From NCBI GenBank assembly GCA_947095535.1, contig OX352773.1, forward strand, positions 4,154,001 through 4,218,000: 64,000 nt of DNA. The letters are read 5' to 3'. Positions within the stretch are counted from its first letter, which is position 1; each line of letters starts with the position of its first letter. This stretch comes from Poecilobothrus nobilitatus. Taxonomy: Eukaryota > Arthropoda > Insecta > Diptera > Dolichopodidae. A model generated the notes under the pieces. That model saw nothing but the letters and a program-made list of their open reading frames with translations. It made no database searches and was not told where the DNA came from. Shown piece after piece: positions 13,331 to 25,450 of this stretch. Made by a program: the position numbers and the translations under genes.

Positions 13331-15621
13331 TTACGTTCAAACGGTATCCCAGAATTGACACAGTCTACTCTAGTGCACTCTTCCTCGTTTTCTTTTTTGT
13401 TTTTAAATTTAATTCTTATAACTTTAATGAATTTGGAAAATGGTTTGTTGTGGTGAAAAGAACAAATTTTACAGTAAAAGGCATTAAAGTGAACATAAAG
13501 TTAATAGCCAAAAAAAAAACTACGAAAGTACATCAAACGTTGGTTGAACCAAAAATATAATCAAAAATAAATAAGTAAATAATACAAAACAGCATAACGA
13601 TTTATGTTTAGCTGCCAGTTATGGAAATTTGTATGTTATATATATATATATATATATACTTAAATATAAGCTAAAGAGAACAAACGTGAATAACATACAG
13701 CTATAAAATAAAAAAAGTAGAAAGAGAAAAAAAATCGTAATTCACAACAAATCAGCGAAAAAAAAGAAAAATAGAAAATTTTTTTTTAATAAAAATAGTA
13801 GCCATAACTAATGCATACAATAAAATGGATGCAGACTAATCTGGAAAATGCAATCTACTAAAAAGAAAAACAAAACAAAAGAAGAGGAAACTAATTTGTA
13901 TTGTGAATAATTAATAAGAAATGGAAATACATTGTCTTTTTATTTTTGTTTTATGTTAATAGGTATGTTTTTTTTTTATGAAAATGTTTGGCTTTTTGTT
14001 TTTTTTTTTTTGATATTTTATTTCACTTCAAAGCAAAGCCACGTGTAATAACAAACCCTAAATTGTATTATAAACTCGTACTCACCTACGTAACTAATTG
14101 GTATTAACTAATATACAACGAAAAATATAAACTGCTCTCTGTCATGATTTAATTTAAAATAAACTTTTGATACATTCAATATTTTAGAAGCATAATTTAT
14201 TTAAAATTTTAAGAAATAAAGGAAATATGTATTATTTGTACAGTTTGTTATATTTGAGGAAGCAACGCATAATCTAATCTTCCTATATAATAACGAACTA
14301 GAATAAAAGAGAAGAATTAATTAAATAAAAAAAATTTTTATTTCAGTATTTTAAAAAGATTTTTAAAAGAAATCATCACCAGAAAATGTCGAGTAAAAAA
14401 GTTAAGAGGTAAACAAAATTTTGCATCGCTTTCGAGTTAAAAGTTACTAAATATTCCTATTATTTAAATTTTCTTTTACAAGTACAACAAAAGGTTTGCG
14501 TTTCTGTATAAACTTTAAAAACGATGAAAACCCTCAAACAATTAAAAAAAAATAATATAGTTAAGTACTCTGAACGCAATATATTTATTTTAATGTTTAA
14601 TATGATTTGCAAAAATATAAAATCAAAATATTTAATTTAATTAACAAATCTAGTCGTCAGTCATCACTAAATAACTTTTGACAGAAATAAAATTAATAAA
14701 AAATTTCATTTTTATCATTGATTTGTCACCGATTTTAAATTTAAATGAACATTACCACATTTAAAATGAACAATATTTTTAAAATAAATTAATTGTATCA
14801 CAAAGAAATTTTAGTGAATAAATTTTTAAGTGGTAAAAAAAAACAATATAACTTCTTAAAACAGAAATGATGAAACTTTTTGCTGAACTCAGCCTACACA
14901 TTTTTTCATACAAAAACGAGCTATAAATTAATAAAAACAAAAAACAACTTATTAATTAGAGAATAATGATTCTAAAATGGGATAGATAAAAGCATTGTTA
15001 TGGAGGAAACAGGGCAATGATAATAAAGAAAATTTTTCAGAGACCGAAATTTTATAATTTGAATTTAAGAGTTATTTGACACTTTAATTTATAATTTTAG
15101 ATCCAAGTATAGTATAAATAATTCTTACTTAATTTTACTTAATTATTTAACTAAATTTTAGATAAAATTTAAATTTATTAAATTTATACAAGAAAGTAAA
15201 TAATTTAAATATGTTTAGTTTTTCTTATATCACAACTATATTTTATAACTATATTTTCCTAATTTCAATAAATAGTTCAAATATTTTAAGAATATATACT
15301 TAGTTAAGTATGTATATACAATTATATACTTATGTAGTTTAAATAACAAAAATATTTATTATTTACAAACAAAACAATTAATTAATTTATACTTATATTG
15401 AATATTCGGTTTCAATAATTCAGTAATCATAACTAGGTACATGGTCATTCAATAAATTTCTGTTGTTTATTTATTTATATTAATATTACATACATTAATG
15501 TAGTGCAATATTATTGAACCATCGGCTACTAAGGCCATTATAGGTTTTTATACTATTATTAAATTGTATACTAATATTATTTATTTTGTTTATATTATAT
15601 ACTATATATTTACATTATATT
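13331..15621. other. gene-free AT-rich stretch
   Basis: Plain AT-rich sequence with a (TA)n run near 13640 and homopolymers. I see nothing that supports a gene. Confidence 0.55.
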
Positions 15622-15731
15622 AGGTCGTAAGGGGGGTATGTAAAGAAAAAACTTACGACCTGTGCAGGGATCGAACCCACACTCCTTCGGTTAATACGCC
15701 ACACGCCTACTCACTAGGCTACCGAAGCTCC
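15622..15731 (-). mobile_element. tRNA-derived SINE with a 3' tail hairpin
   Basis: Read on the minus strand from 15731, the sequence begins GGAGCTTCGGTAGCC, carries an A-box-like TAGCCTAGTGAGTAGGCG and a near-perfect B-box GGTTCGATCCC (15667-15677 on the plus strand), and then reaches AGGTCGTAAG. These are internal RNA polymerase III promoter elements. The sequence does not close into a tRNA acceptor stem, so a SINE fits better than a tRNA gene. The tail folds back: 15622-15631 and 15652-15661 are perfect 10-bp reverse complements around a 20-nt loop. A second, 5'-shortened copy at 56760-56820 supports a dispersed family. Confidence 0.8.
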
Positions 15732-18700
15732 TTTCTGTTGTTATTTTGAATTTTAAAATAACTCGAATAGCATGATTTATTTATTACATATTTATTTGAA
15801 AAGGATTCGATTAATTGTGCAGTGCTTAAATGGTTTACGTTTCAGGGGAAAGATTTTAAATTTAAACCCCGATCAGATCATATCAAAATAAATAATGACA
15901 AAATCAAACAAAATAAAACAAAATAAATACTGGTCCACATGCCTTATTGGCAAAGAGTGCATACAATATATCGACTAGTTAGTACTTATTGATTATTAGA
16001 TCAGTAAAAAAAATAAATAACTAAATACATACTTATATATATTTGAAAACGATGAAAATCACATTTTCACAAAATACAAAAAAATTTAAAAAAAAAAAAT
16101 AAAAAAATAACTAGAATAATATCATACTGTTAAAGATTTTAGCGTTAATCCTACAGTTATCGAAAATCTACAATGTTTGAAAAATACTAAATAAGTACTT
16201 ATTTCAATTTAAAAATGTTGACAATTTCATTGAAACATCAGTGGTACTGCTGTAATTTTATAATAAATATTTTTTTTCATTAAGGGAGTCATCAGTCTTC
16301 AAAATACAAAAGATGAACGTTTTTTAAAAAATAAAATATTCAAAATTATTTATATACAAATTTATTAATTATTTTTTTAATTTTTCAAAAAGCAACTTAA
16401 AAGTATATTCTTTTAAAAATTCATAGCTGTAGTTCTTTTAAGGCCTCTCAATTTTTTTTGTTTTTTTTTATACATAAGTACTTTTTTTCTATGCAATAAA
16501 ATATTTTTTTCATTAATATTTTAGCATTTTATGAACAAAAGAAATATTCTTTTAGAACTAAAAGGGAATAGAAAAAAGCAAAAAAAAAAGAAACACCCTA
16601 ACCTCAATTATAAGTCTGATAAAAGAAAAGGCTTCAAAAAATTTACTAAAAATTATATTTTAAATACAAAATGCATAGTTGATACTACATTGATAAAATT
16701 GTTGCTGTTTTTTATTTATATATAACCATCATCGTCATTATTATTACCAACACCATTACCATTATAATCATCAATAACAACGGCTAAATATTTTACCTAG
16801 GTATTCATCATTATCGTTGTCGCATAATTTATAATATTTTATTCATCATTCATCCACCATTCCATTACACCATTTTTGTACACAGAAAAGTCAGTCAACT
16901 AATTTGTATTTTGATCACAGCTATATTAAACTAAAAAGCCAACCATCTAACCAACGAATATACTATTATAACAATTTTTGACTAGAAAAGAAGGGGAAAA
17001 TAAAGTGTTAGGCAGGTGAAAATAAAATAACCTGGGACACAAAAATAAAAAAGGATTAAAATGGAATATGGTTGAAGGCTATTGACTTTTCAGAACTTTT
17101 CTTTTATATCCTGTTTATAATATTATAATATATATATATATATATGTGTGTATATTTGAACGTAAATTGATATTTAAATAAGTATCTATATATAAATTTT
17201 TGTACCTATAGATTTATATTTAAGTTTATAAAAATTTTAAATCAATATTTGAAATAAGTATGTATGTGCATATATAATATTTATAGTCTAGATGTTGAAA
17301 ATTAAGTTAAGTTTCTCTTTTTATTTGGTTTACTTTTTTTTTTTTTTATTTAAATAGATTTTATTTTATTTTTGACAAATTTACACAAGGTAAAACCAGT
17401 AATATGAAAACATATGTATGGATACCTACACATGTTTCTATATGCACATACATAAAAGTTAACTGTATATATTCAAACCAATTAGTCCGATTTAAATAAT
17501 TTATAAAATTTCCATAAAAAAACGTAAAAAATCTAAAACATAACCCTTTTCCTTTATAAATAATTATTATACTTATTTACCTATACATGTATATATCGAT
17601 TCTACTTTATTTTAAATATCGTATACTTTAAAATTTTGAACACAGGTGAATGGTAATGATAGTTTGAATAGTTTGTTAAACTTACATAGTTTGTTAAAAA
17701 AAAATTAATATATAAATATTTTACGTTCCAAAAATAAAAAAAATAAAATTTTTAATTTCTAAAGAAAATTACTTAAGTCAATTTTTTTAAAAATGTTGAT
17801 CTAGAATAATTTGTATACTAAAAAAATTGACATTAGCAATTTATATAAGTAATATAAAAATAATTGCTAACTTGCGAATATAGATTAGTTAGAATTAATA
17901 TTTTAAAAATCATTTAACAATAGATTTTACCTTTACTATTGAATTTTTTTGGTCGTACTGATACACATAACATATAAGTGCAACTATGATTTATAAATAA
18001 GTATAACAATGCATCATAATTACACAAACAATAATTTTTATTTTACGATCGATCTGTATACAAACTAGCGCTTATAAATAATTTGTATAAGTAAAGATAA
18101 AGTATGTAATCTAAAAGTAGTCTACTTTTAGAATGGTTAAAATAAATTTTAAAAATCTAAAAATTCAATATTGTTTACGCTAGACTTAAATTATACATAA
18201 AAAATAGGACTGAATTACTTAAGAAGGTACGCTAATTTTATATCTTGTTTTCTATATTGAAAAAATCTTATAGGTTTTATAGTGGTGAGTTTTCAATATT
18301 GAGGAAATTAATAGTTTTTAATATCTAAATAAAAGTCTATAGTTTGCTCAATAATCAATATATATATTTTGTTTCACTTTTTACATTTGAAAAATAAAAT
18401 TTTAATATATAAGTACATAAATCTTACTTCAACCTTTATATGGTTTAATCATTTTTGAAATATCAATAAAGTTCATAAACTGCATTAACTCCCTAAGTGT
18501 ATTATGAATTAAACTTGATACTAAAAAAAAAAAAAATTTGGATACCCTTAACTATATATACTCTAATTAAATTTTATTAGAAAAGGTTAAATTCCATATT
18601 TTACACGGAAAAATAAAATTACATGTATACCTTACCTTACATGTATACCTTATACCTTACGTATTTCTAGTTTTTTTTTTTTTTAATAACTCACTAAGTA

Positions 18701-19277
18701 TAACAAATAAGAATAAATTTTTTCCTATAATTCCTCAAAATAATTATAACTTTTATAAAAAAAACTTTAAAAAACATAGGATTGGAAATCAACCTTGTCA
18801 TAACAAAGAATCACAAATTACAATCAAATTTGAAGAAGTCAGAGGAATTTTTAGAATTCGCACGGTTAAACTAACAGAATTCAGATTGTAATTCATTTCC
18901 CACCTTGCTGACTACTAACAGAAGCTCATTTTGTAATTGCTTTTTAACCATTCATAATAGGATACACATTTTTACTTTATAAATAAAATTAATTAAAATA
19001 TAAATACTTTGACATACTTACTTACATACTTATATGAAAAAGACAAAAAAAAAAAAAACAAAATAACAATATATATAATATATACATATGTGAGAAAGTA
19101 TTCTTCCTTTAGGATATACTTAATAGGAACAAAACTAAATACTTAGTTATCCATACTTATGTTTATTGTTTTTTTTGTTTTTGTAAAAAAGGGAAGTTCT
19201 AGAGAAAAGGAAATTCTTCAAAAATACTCAGATGATGAGGCATTGCAAATTTTCTATTTTCAGTCAGTAAGCTTACT
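15732..19277. other. gene-free AT-rich stretch
   Basis: A trinucleotide-flavoured low-complexity patch (CATCATCGTCATTATTATTA-like) spans about 16727-16880. A short direct repeat of TTACATGTATACCTTA lies at about 18620-18655. Other open frames, such as 16531-16725, are lysine/asparagine-rich and look like chance. No gene is seen. Confidence 0.5.
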
Positions 19278-20008
19278 GGTGCCTTACCGCGTACTGCTAC
19301 TTGCGTTAAACGAAAATGGTATTCGAGAATTTGGAACTATGAAAATTGAAAATCGCAGCGTTTCGAGTGCAAAATTAAATGTTTTATACTAAGGGTATTC
19401 ACGAGTTTATGCAAAAGTGGAAATTTTTTTTGCACCGTAGCACATATTTGCACCAACTCGTGAACAACCCTAGCATGAATTTTTATTGAACTGTCAAATA
19501 TTGTTGATGTGCTTGTTTTGTTTACATAAAAATTTAATATGCTTACCAAAAATTTAGATATTTATATATCTTCATATGCTTGACTTAATAAATAATCAGA
19601 AATAATTTTTCTCCACTTTTTTTAGGCATTTTTTAAATTTTTATCTAATATAGCGCTTACAAAAAATATATAAACAAACTTTGTAATGGTCTTGCACAAA
19701 TATGCAATAGGGTTTAGGTCTTGCATAGTTTTGCAAAATTTTGCACTTTTTTATACATGAAAACAACAACAAATTGTGCACTTTAACTGTCAAAAAATTG
19801 AAATATGCTATGGTGCAAAATTTTGCACTTGTGCAAGACCACTGCACCAACTCGTGAATACCCTTACTATATAGTGCTTACACAGTTAGAAACCAGTATC
19901 AAAATTTTAATTTCCCCATTCGCAACCCTACGATTTTCGATTTTCAAAGTCCCAAATTTTCGAATGCGATTTTCGTTTAGCGAAAGTAGCACTACGCGGT
20001 AAGACACC
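19278..20008. mobile_element. palindromic MITE (outer element), about 110-bp terminal inverted repeats
   Basis: The left arm (from GGTGCCTTACCGCG at 19278 to about 19385) is the imperfect reverse complement of the right arm (about 19900-20008, ending CGCGGTAAGACACC). Shared internal words, after reverse complementing, include TAAACGAAAAT, TTTGGGACTTTGAAAAT-like and GAAAATCG. Without the nested insertion at 19392-19864 the element would be about 255 bp and nearly a complete foldback. The open frames 19159-19392 and 19805-20002 are translations of its arms, not genes. I found no convincing target duplication at its outer edges. Confidence 0.8.
19392..19864. mobile_element. MITE (inner element) nested in the outer MITE, TACTA target duplication
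   Basis: Ends are AGGGTATTCACGAGTT (left) and AACTCGTGAATACCCT (right), exact inverted repeats. TACTA immediately flanks both sides (19387-19391 and 19865-19869); a minimal TA duplication is also compatible. A third copy of the end sequence, AACTCGTGAACAACCCT at about 19456-19472, lies inside the element in the right-end orientation, so the left 80 bp is itself a small inverted repeat. TTTTGCAC/GTGCAAAA words are repeated throughout. There is no transposase. The superfamily is uncertain. Confidence 0.85.
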
Positions 20009-20519
20009 TGAACTCCAATTATTAAGATTTTTTTAAATATACATTTTCAATTTAGACTTAAACTAGATTTTTTTTAAATCTGACGAAATATAAAACGTGA
20101 TTCACCGATCTTGTAAATTATAGATTATACTTTAAAAATAATTAAAAAGCTCAAAGAAATTAATAACTAATTTAATTGACAGAGGAAAATATAAAACTTT
20201 TCACAAAATAATTTTAAAGAAAAAAAAAACAAAAATTGCCTAAATGTCTGGAGGATCAACTAAACTTGGTTAATTTTGACATTTTTCAATTCAACTCGAA
20301 AATTTCCCGGTTTCGGCTAAGTCTATTAAATTAGTTTCAATTAATAGATTCAAGTTGTTTCAATTTTGATTTTTTGCAAATGAAATGTCGATATTTTAAA
20401 AAAATAATTTAAAAGGAAAATTGTGTTCAGACGGTTTAATTTGTGCTCTATTTTATTTATTTTGGATACTTACACAAATAAAAATAAATTGGATTTACAA
20501 AAAAATAAGTATAGTTAAA

Positions 20520-21690
20520 TAAAATGTGGGCTGGGCATTATTTTCATAAACAACCTATGACTGCAATAGCGTAGGTTGCTATAAACCCGCTTTATTTTGG
20601 GAATAAGAAGTCGGACAGACATGATTTAAAAAACGTATACTCACCGATTTTCTAGTAGAAATTAAATATAAGGCAAACGGCTATATTATCTTTTTATTTT
20701 TTTTAGTCATGGCACAAAATCGACTAATACGAAATAATTTTAAGGAAAAACTGTATAAAAGTACATATATATACTTTATGAAACGTTAGGCTCTCTGCCT
20801 TCTAACTGCGTCCTTATTTTCGTAATTAAAATTAAATAAAATAAATTAATTTGAAAAGTTTTGGTAGCTTCTACATAATTTCGTCCGTCAAAAAATTTAA
20901 TTTTCCTATTATCGTCCTATTCCTGTACCTAATTTCGTCGTATCTTTAAATAGGAATGAAACGACTTTTTTCAATGATGTGATTTTCAGTTAATTGTGAT
21001 AAGTAGTTCACTAAACGAACATTATAACGAGATCCTCGGTTTAAGCAAATGTCTGATACAAAAAAAAACGTGTTTTAGGAAGTAATAATATAATTTTAAA
21101 AAAAGCTATCAGAAAATATAATTCCGCCCCATAGGGGTATATATTATATACATTATTTTAAAAAAATGTTTCTAATTCCGACCGAATTTATTTTTATTAT
21201 AATAACTACATTTTACAAACCAATTAAAAATGAATAAAAGAAATTTAAAATTATTAAACGTATATTTATTGTTTGTAATTAAAATATTACCTTACCAAAT
21301 TAAATTTTTGACTGAAACATGAAAAAAAAATTTTTTTTTAATCAAGTACTTTTGTAGAGAATTTTTCTACTCACCCCACTTAAGTACTTTTTTAAAATGA
21401 ATTTAAAAACCATCAAAAAGACAACTTGACGCGAAATTTACATAAATTACAATAGAAACATTACCAAATCTTTTGCATGGCTTACTTTAATTTTATTTAA
21501 ATATTTAACGAAGTTATAACTAAAAATCTGCCATAGCACGAAATTATAGCCGTTTACGTAAACAAAAATATAAAAGTTCGATTTTTAGCCCGCCCCAAAA
21601 AACGAACCACAAAAACTAAGGTGCCACTTTCCGGAACTTTTTTAAATTTTGTTTTCTTTTTTAGTTCTATTACAGTATCGGAGAGTAGGT
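20520..21690. repeat. diverged TIR-type repeat related to the 44918-45629 element
   Basis: The segment 21560-21670 (CCCGCCCCAAAAAACG, AACTAAGG, TTCTATTACAGTAT) is the reverse complement of part of 45120-45240. The ACTCACCGATTTT word near 20640 matches, inverted, ATCGGTGAGTGCTG near 45270. Internally, AAACGGCTATA (about 20678) and TATAGCCGTTT (about 21547) form an inverted pair with nearby GCCATGAC/GGCAC-like words. Outer termini are not clearly defined, so the coordinates are approximate. Confidence 0.5.
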
Positions 21691-24419
21691 TTTTTAGTAG
21701 TAGGGAGTAGGTTTTTTAAATTGCACGGTCCGTCTTCTGGTTCCTAAGGGGGCTTCTCCAAAATATCAGCCAGTAATTTATATAAAAGTCGGGGATTTCA
21801 TTTTCGAGACAATGCGTTTGGGTTCATAAATTTTACATTGTATTATCAGGTTGCAGTTTTTTACGACATTTCCGATGTTATCCGAAAAAATGTTGCTAAA
21901 ACATTTTTTTCTGAAAATAATATTTAATAAGAATTTTCATATTTATATAAATTATTTAAATCTTTATTTACCTTTCTAAATTATTACTCATTTTTATTTT
22001 TTTATTATTACAACTAGCAACAAATAAACACAAATCGATTTAAAAAAAAGTTTAAGGTAGAGATGTACACTATTGATGGATTCAATGATAAAATTAACAA
22101 ATTCACTAATCAAAAAATTAAAAACAAAATCAGTTAAGTAAAACACAATAGATTTGCAATCAAGTATTGTTCAGACATTTGAACGTTACTCCAAAATTGA
22201 GTACATACTTATATAGATAGTACACATAGTACATTCTCTATATACAAACATTCATAAGTGTATAGAAAGTTGCGATTTTCTAGGAGTGCAAATAATAATA
22301 TAAATAACAGTAATACTAATACCAATAATAATAGCAGCTACAGTCACAGCGGGGGTTGCCTTCAATAGTTACTTCATGCAGGAATATGTTAAATTGTCAC
22401 TGTTAGTAAAATAGTAATAATAATAGAGCGGATTCATTGTTTGCTTACAATCCCACTCCCAATCCAATATTTCCGCATCTCACATTGATTACCTACTAGA
22501 TTAAATACCACGGTAAAAATAACTAGTTCCTTGCACGATTACATTTTTGAAAAAATAATGTAAAAGATATAGGTTGGTTGAAATGCAGAAAGTTATATTA
22601 GGTAGCTTTCATTGTTTTCTTAAAACTCACGGATACTAAAGTTATCAATAGTTTGTTTAAATACTAAAAACAATGAACATTACTGTTTAATATATATATT
22701 TTCATATTACATAATTGAATTCTTTTCTAGTATAATAAATAATAAAGTAAAATAAATAAATAAAAGTAAATAATAAATAAGCATACATTTTTTTCATATT
22801 TTTTTTATCAAACTCATTACCTAACAAATTACTGGCAACTATTATAGTTCAGCAACTAATTCTAAGTAATGCTGAAAGTAGCAATTGTTTACCTCGTTGG
22901 ACATCGTGTGTAAAATGTAATGCTAATTTTACATTACAGTCATCTCAAATGTAATGTGTTACTACTTACCATATAACTAGTCCTATAACTTGTTCGGAAC
23001 TACTTGCATTTTCTACTGGGTTATTAGTTATAACTACATAATATACGTATAGGCACATACTCTTATAGTTAATTTTTCTAAAAAAAAAAACTCATTGCCA
23101 CAACAACCCAAAATAAGATGAATGAAATTTTCAACTAATAAATTTACTTAACAATTTCATCTCTTTAATTGATTAAAAAACATCATTTTTCAAATAATTA
23201 TGAATAATTTTTTACAACAATTAACTAAATTAAAGTGAAAAATTAAAAAAAAAATTTTTTGGTCAGTTAGTTTACCAAAAGGAGGAGCATTCAGTTAGAA
23301 AAATAAAAACAAATTCTGTATTTATTAAGTATCTTTTATTTTACATGTAGAAATGCATGGTTTGTTCTCTAAAATTTATAAAATGAAAAGAAAATTTAAA
23401 CAAACCATATCACAATAAACTTAACATAGAAAAAAATAAAAAAAAAAAAATTGTTAAGAAATCTTTTAACATTTAAATTACAAAACTAAAACCAACAACA
23501 ATCAAATTCAAACCATTTATAAAAATCCAGTTCACTTAAAAAGAATACAATTAAAATAAATTTAGAACGGAAGAACTTAATTAAAATTTTATTTCATGAT
23601 TATTATTTTTTCACTTAATATTAAATATTTGTATTCTTAACTATAAGAAATAGTATCGAATGAAATATTAAATTCAATTTAAGATGTTATTTTTAAAATT
23701 TTTTTTTTTAATTCTTTGAAAAGAAAAAAAAATAACATTTGCATGAACATTTACATATACATGATATACAATGAATAACCATTATCACATTTTCCGATTA
23801 AATAAGTAAAGTACTTGACTCTTGCACACCAATCATTTATATTAAAGTTTTTTTTTAACACATTGTAAAAATGTCTTTTTTTTTCTTGTAATTTATATAA
23901 TAAAAGTGACCATATCTACATTATTTTATATATATAAAGAGATTTTGCCTAACTATGTGTTACTACTTAATAATGTAAAAGTATGTTGATATTCATTCTA
24001 TAAAAAGTTATTCAGTTTAGAAATTATTTTAATTCAATAAAAATTATTACTGGTGGATAATTTAAAAGTTTATCTGCAAATAAATTCAATTTTTAAATGA
24101 AAATTTAATAGAACTAAATTACCTAAAGTTAATCAAAAATTTTATGTGAAATTCAAACGACGGTATACGATAATAAAAATATAGTAAGAAACCTATAGTA
24201 AAATTAACTATAAGTAAGTATGTAATTGTGTTATTATTTTATAACAAAATACAAAGTATTATTCCATACTTTGAATCATATTTTTTTTATTTTAGACACT
24301 TTAAGACTTTTTCACAAACGTGCAATGCAATACATTAATAATAATTGAATATAAATGATTATAAATATGTATGTATAATATGATTCATACAATTTCTTTA
24401 AGTTTTTAAACTATGCACA
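21691..24419. other. gene-free AT-rich stretch
   Basis: A short direct duplication of GAGTAGGTTTTTTA lies at about 21683-21720. The remainder is AT-rich with a few less biased patches (about 22340-22520). I see no coding exon with splice signals and no RNA gene. Confidence 0.5.
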
Positions 24420-25450
24420 TTGCAAATCGTAGGACACAATAAATTAAAACAAGGTAAATGTAAACCAACGGTTTTGAAAAGCGCACATTTCCAAAAGACA
24501 ATATAAACGTTTAGAATTGTGACTTGCACAAAAATTTGAAAATTTCATGTAATAAGAAAAAACGTGAAAATAGGACTTTTCTGCAATTTCTTTTTTTTTT
24601 CTGCAAGTCGGGAACTCTATATAACTAAGAAAAACCGTTAAAATTCTTAAAAATATATTATTAAACCTTTAATTTTCATGTCTTGCCGAAGAAAAATTTT
24701 TACAGATGCCTAAGTTACAGGTGTCTAAAAATAGCAAATTTTCAATTTTTAAGGCGTAATAACTCTTAAACAGGGGACTGTACCAAAAAATTTTCCGAGG
24801 AAACTTATACTAATTCTAAAAGTTCTTTTTCGTCTCAAAATTTCAAGTTCCTACGTCAAAGCGTGCCGGAGTTATGAAAAAAGAAATATGATGCAAAATG
24901 TGGTTTTAACTTAACGGTAAATTAAATAGTAAATTACAAAATATTGCATAATTTTGATATTTTTTTATAGAGGTAAAAAAATTTCAGATGTTCTAGTGTT
25001 TTTAGATTGTAAAACTACTACGTATATACATCTGAAAATGGGGCACATAACGGTAAATTTAAATACTCAATTTAAAAATTATATATAATTTTGATATTGA
25101 TTTATAAAGATAAAAAAAATTCCTGTCGAATGGCGTTTTCAGATTGAATAAATGTTAAGCGGAACATGAAATATACGCGTTTAAAAATAGGGCTTTTTTA
25201 AAGTTTGAGTGGCTGTAGCTCCCTGATGGATGGGGCTACATGAAAGAGTTGTTCCAAAAAATTAATTTTTTATGAGACCTACCCATGGTTAAAATTTTTT
25301 TTCTCTATCTTTAACGGTGTAGAAGTTTTATAAACAGACGAACAGACGGATGGACGGACAGAGTACGGATGGACGGACAGAGTACGGATGGACGGACAGA
25401 GTGAAACTAAAAGGCACAATTTTTCAAAATTTTTTTGGAAATGTGCTAGA
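24420..25450 (+). repeat. dispersed repeat with internal reiterations
   Basis: A TAACGGTAAATT...AATTTTGATAT...TAAAGATAAAAAA block is present twice (about 24912-24980 and 25048-25115). The segment AGTTACAGGTGTCTAAAAAT (about 24714) is shared, inverted, with 4340. The right part carries the 19-bp tandem at 25346-25402. No coding capacity is seen; it is probably a non-autonomous element of unknown class. Confidence 0.6.
25346..25402 (+). repeat. three perfect 19-bp tandem units
   Basis: ACGGATGGACGGACAGAGT is repeated three times without change (25346-25364, 25365-25383, 25384-25402). The unit itself is built on a GGAC(A/G)GA theme, the reverse complement of the GTCCATCTGTCCGTC words at 4265 and 5990. 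Confidence 0.95.

Noticed and set aside
15652..15731. Functional tRNA gene
   Set aside because: A- and B-box-like elements are present, but no acceptor stem pairs at the ends, and a second dispersed copy exists, so a SINE is the better explanation.
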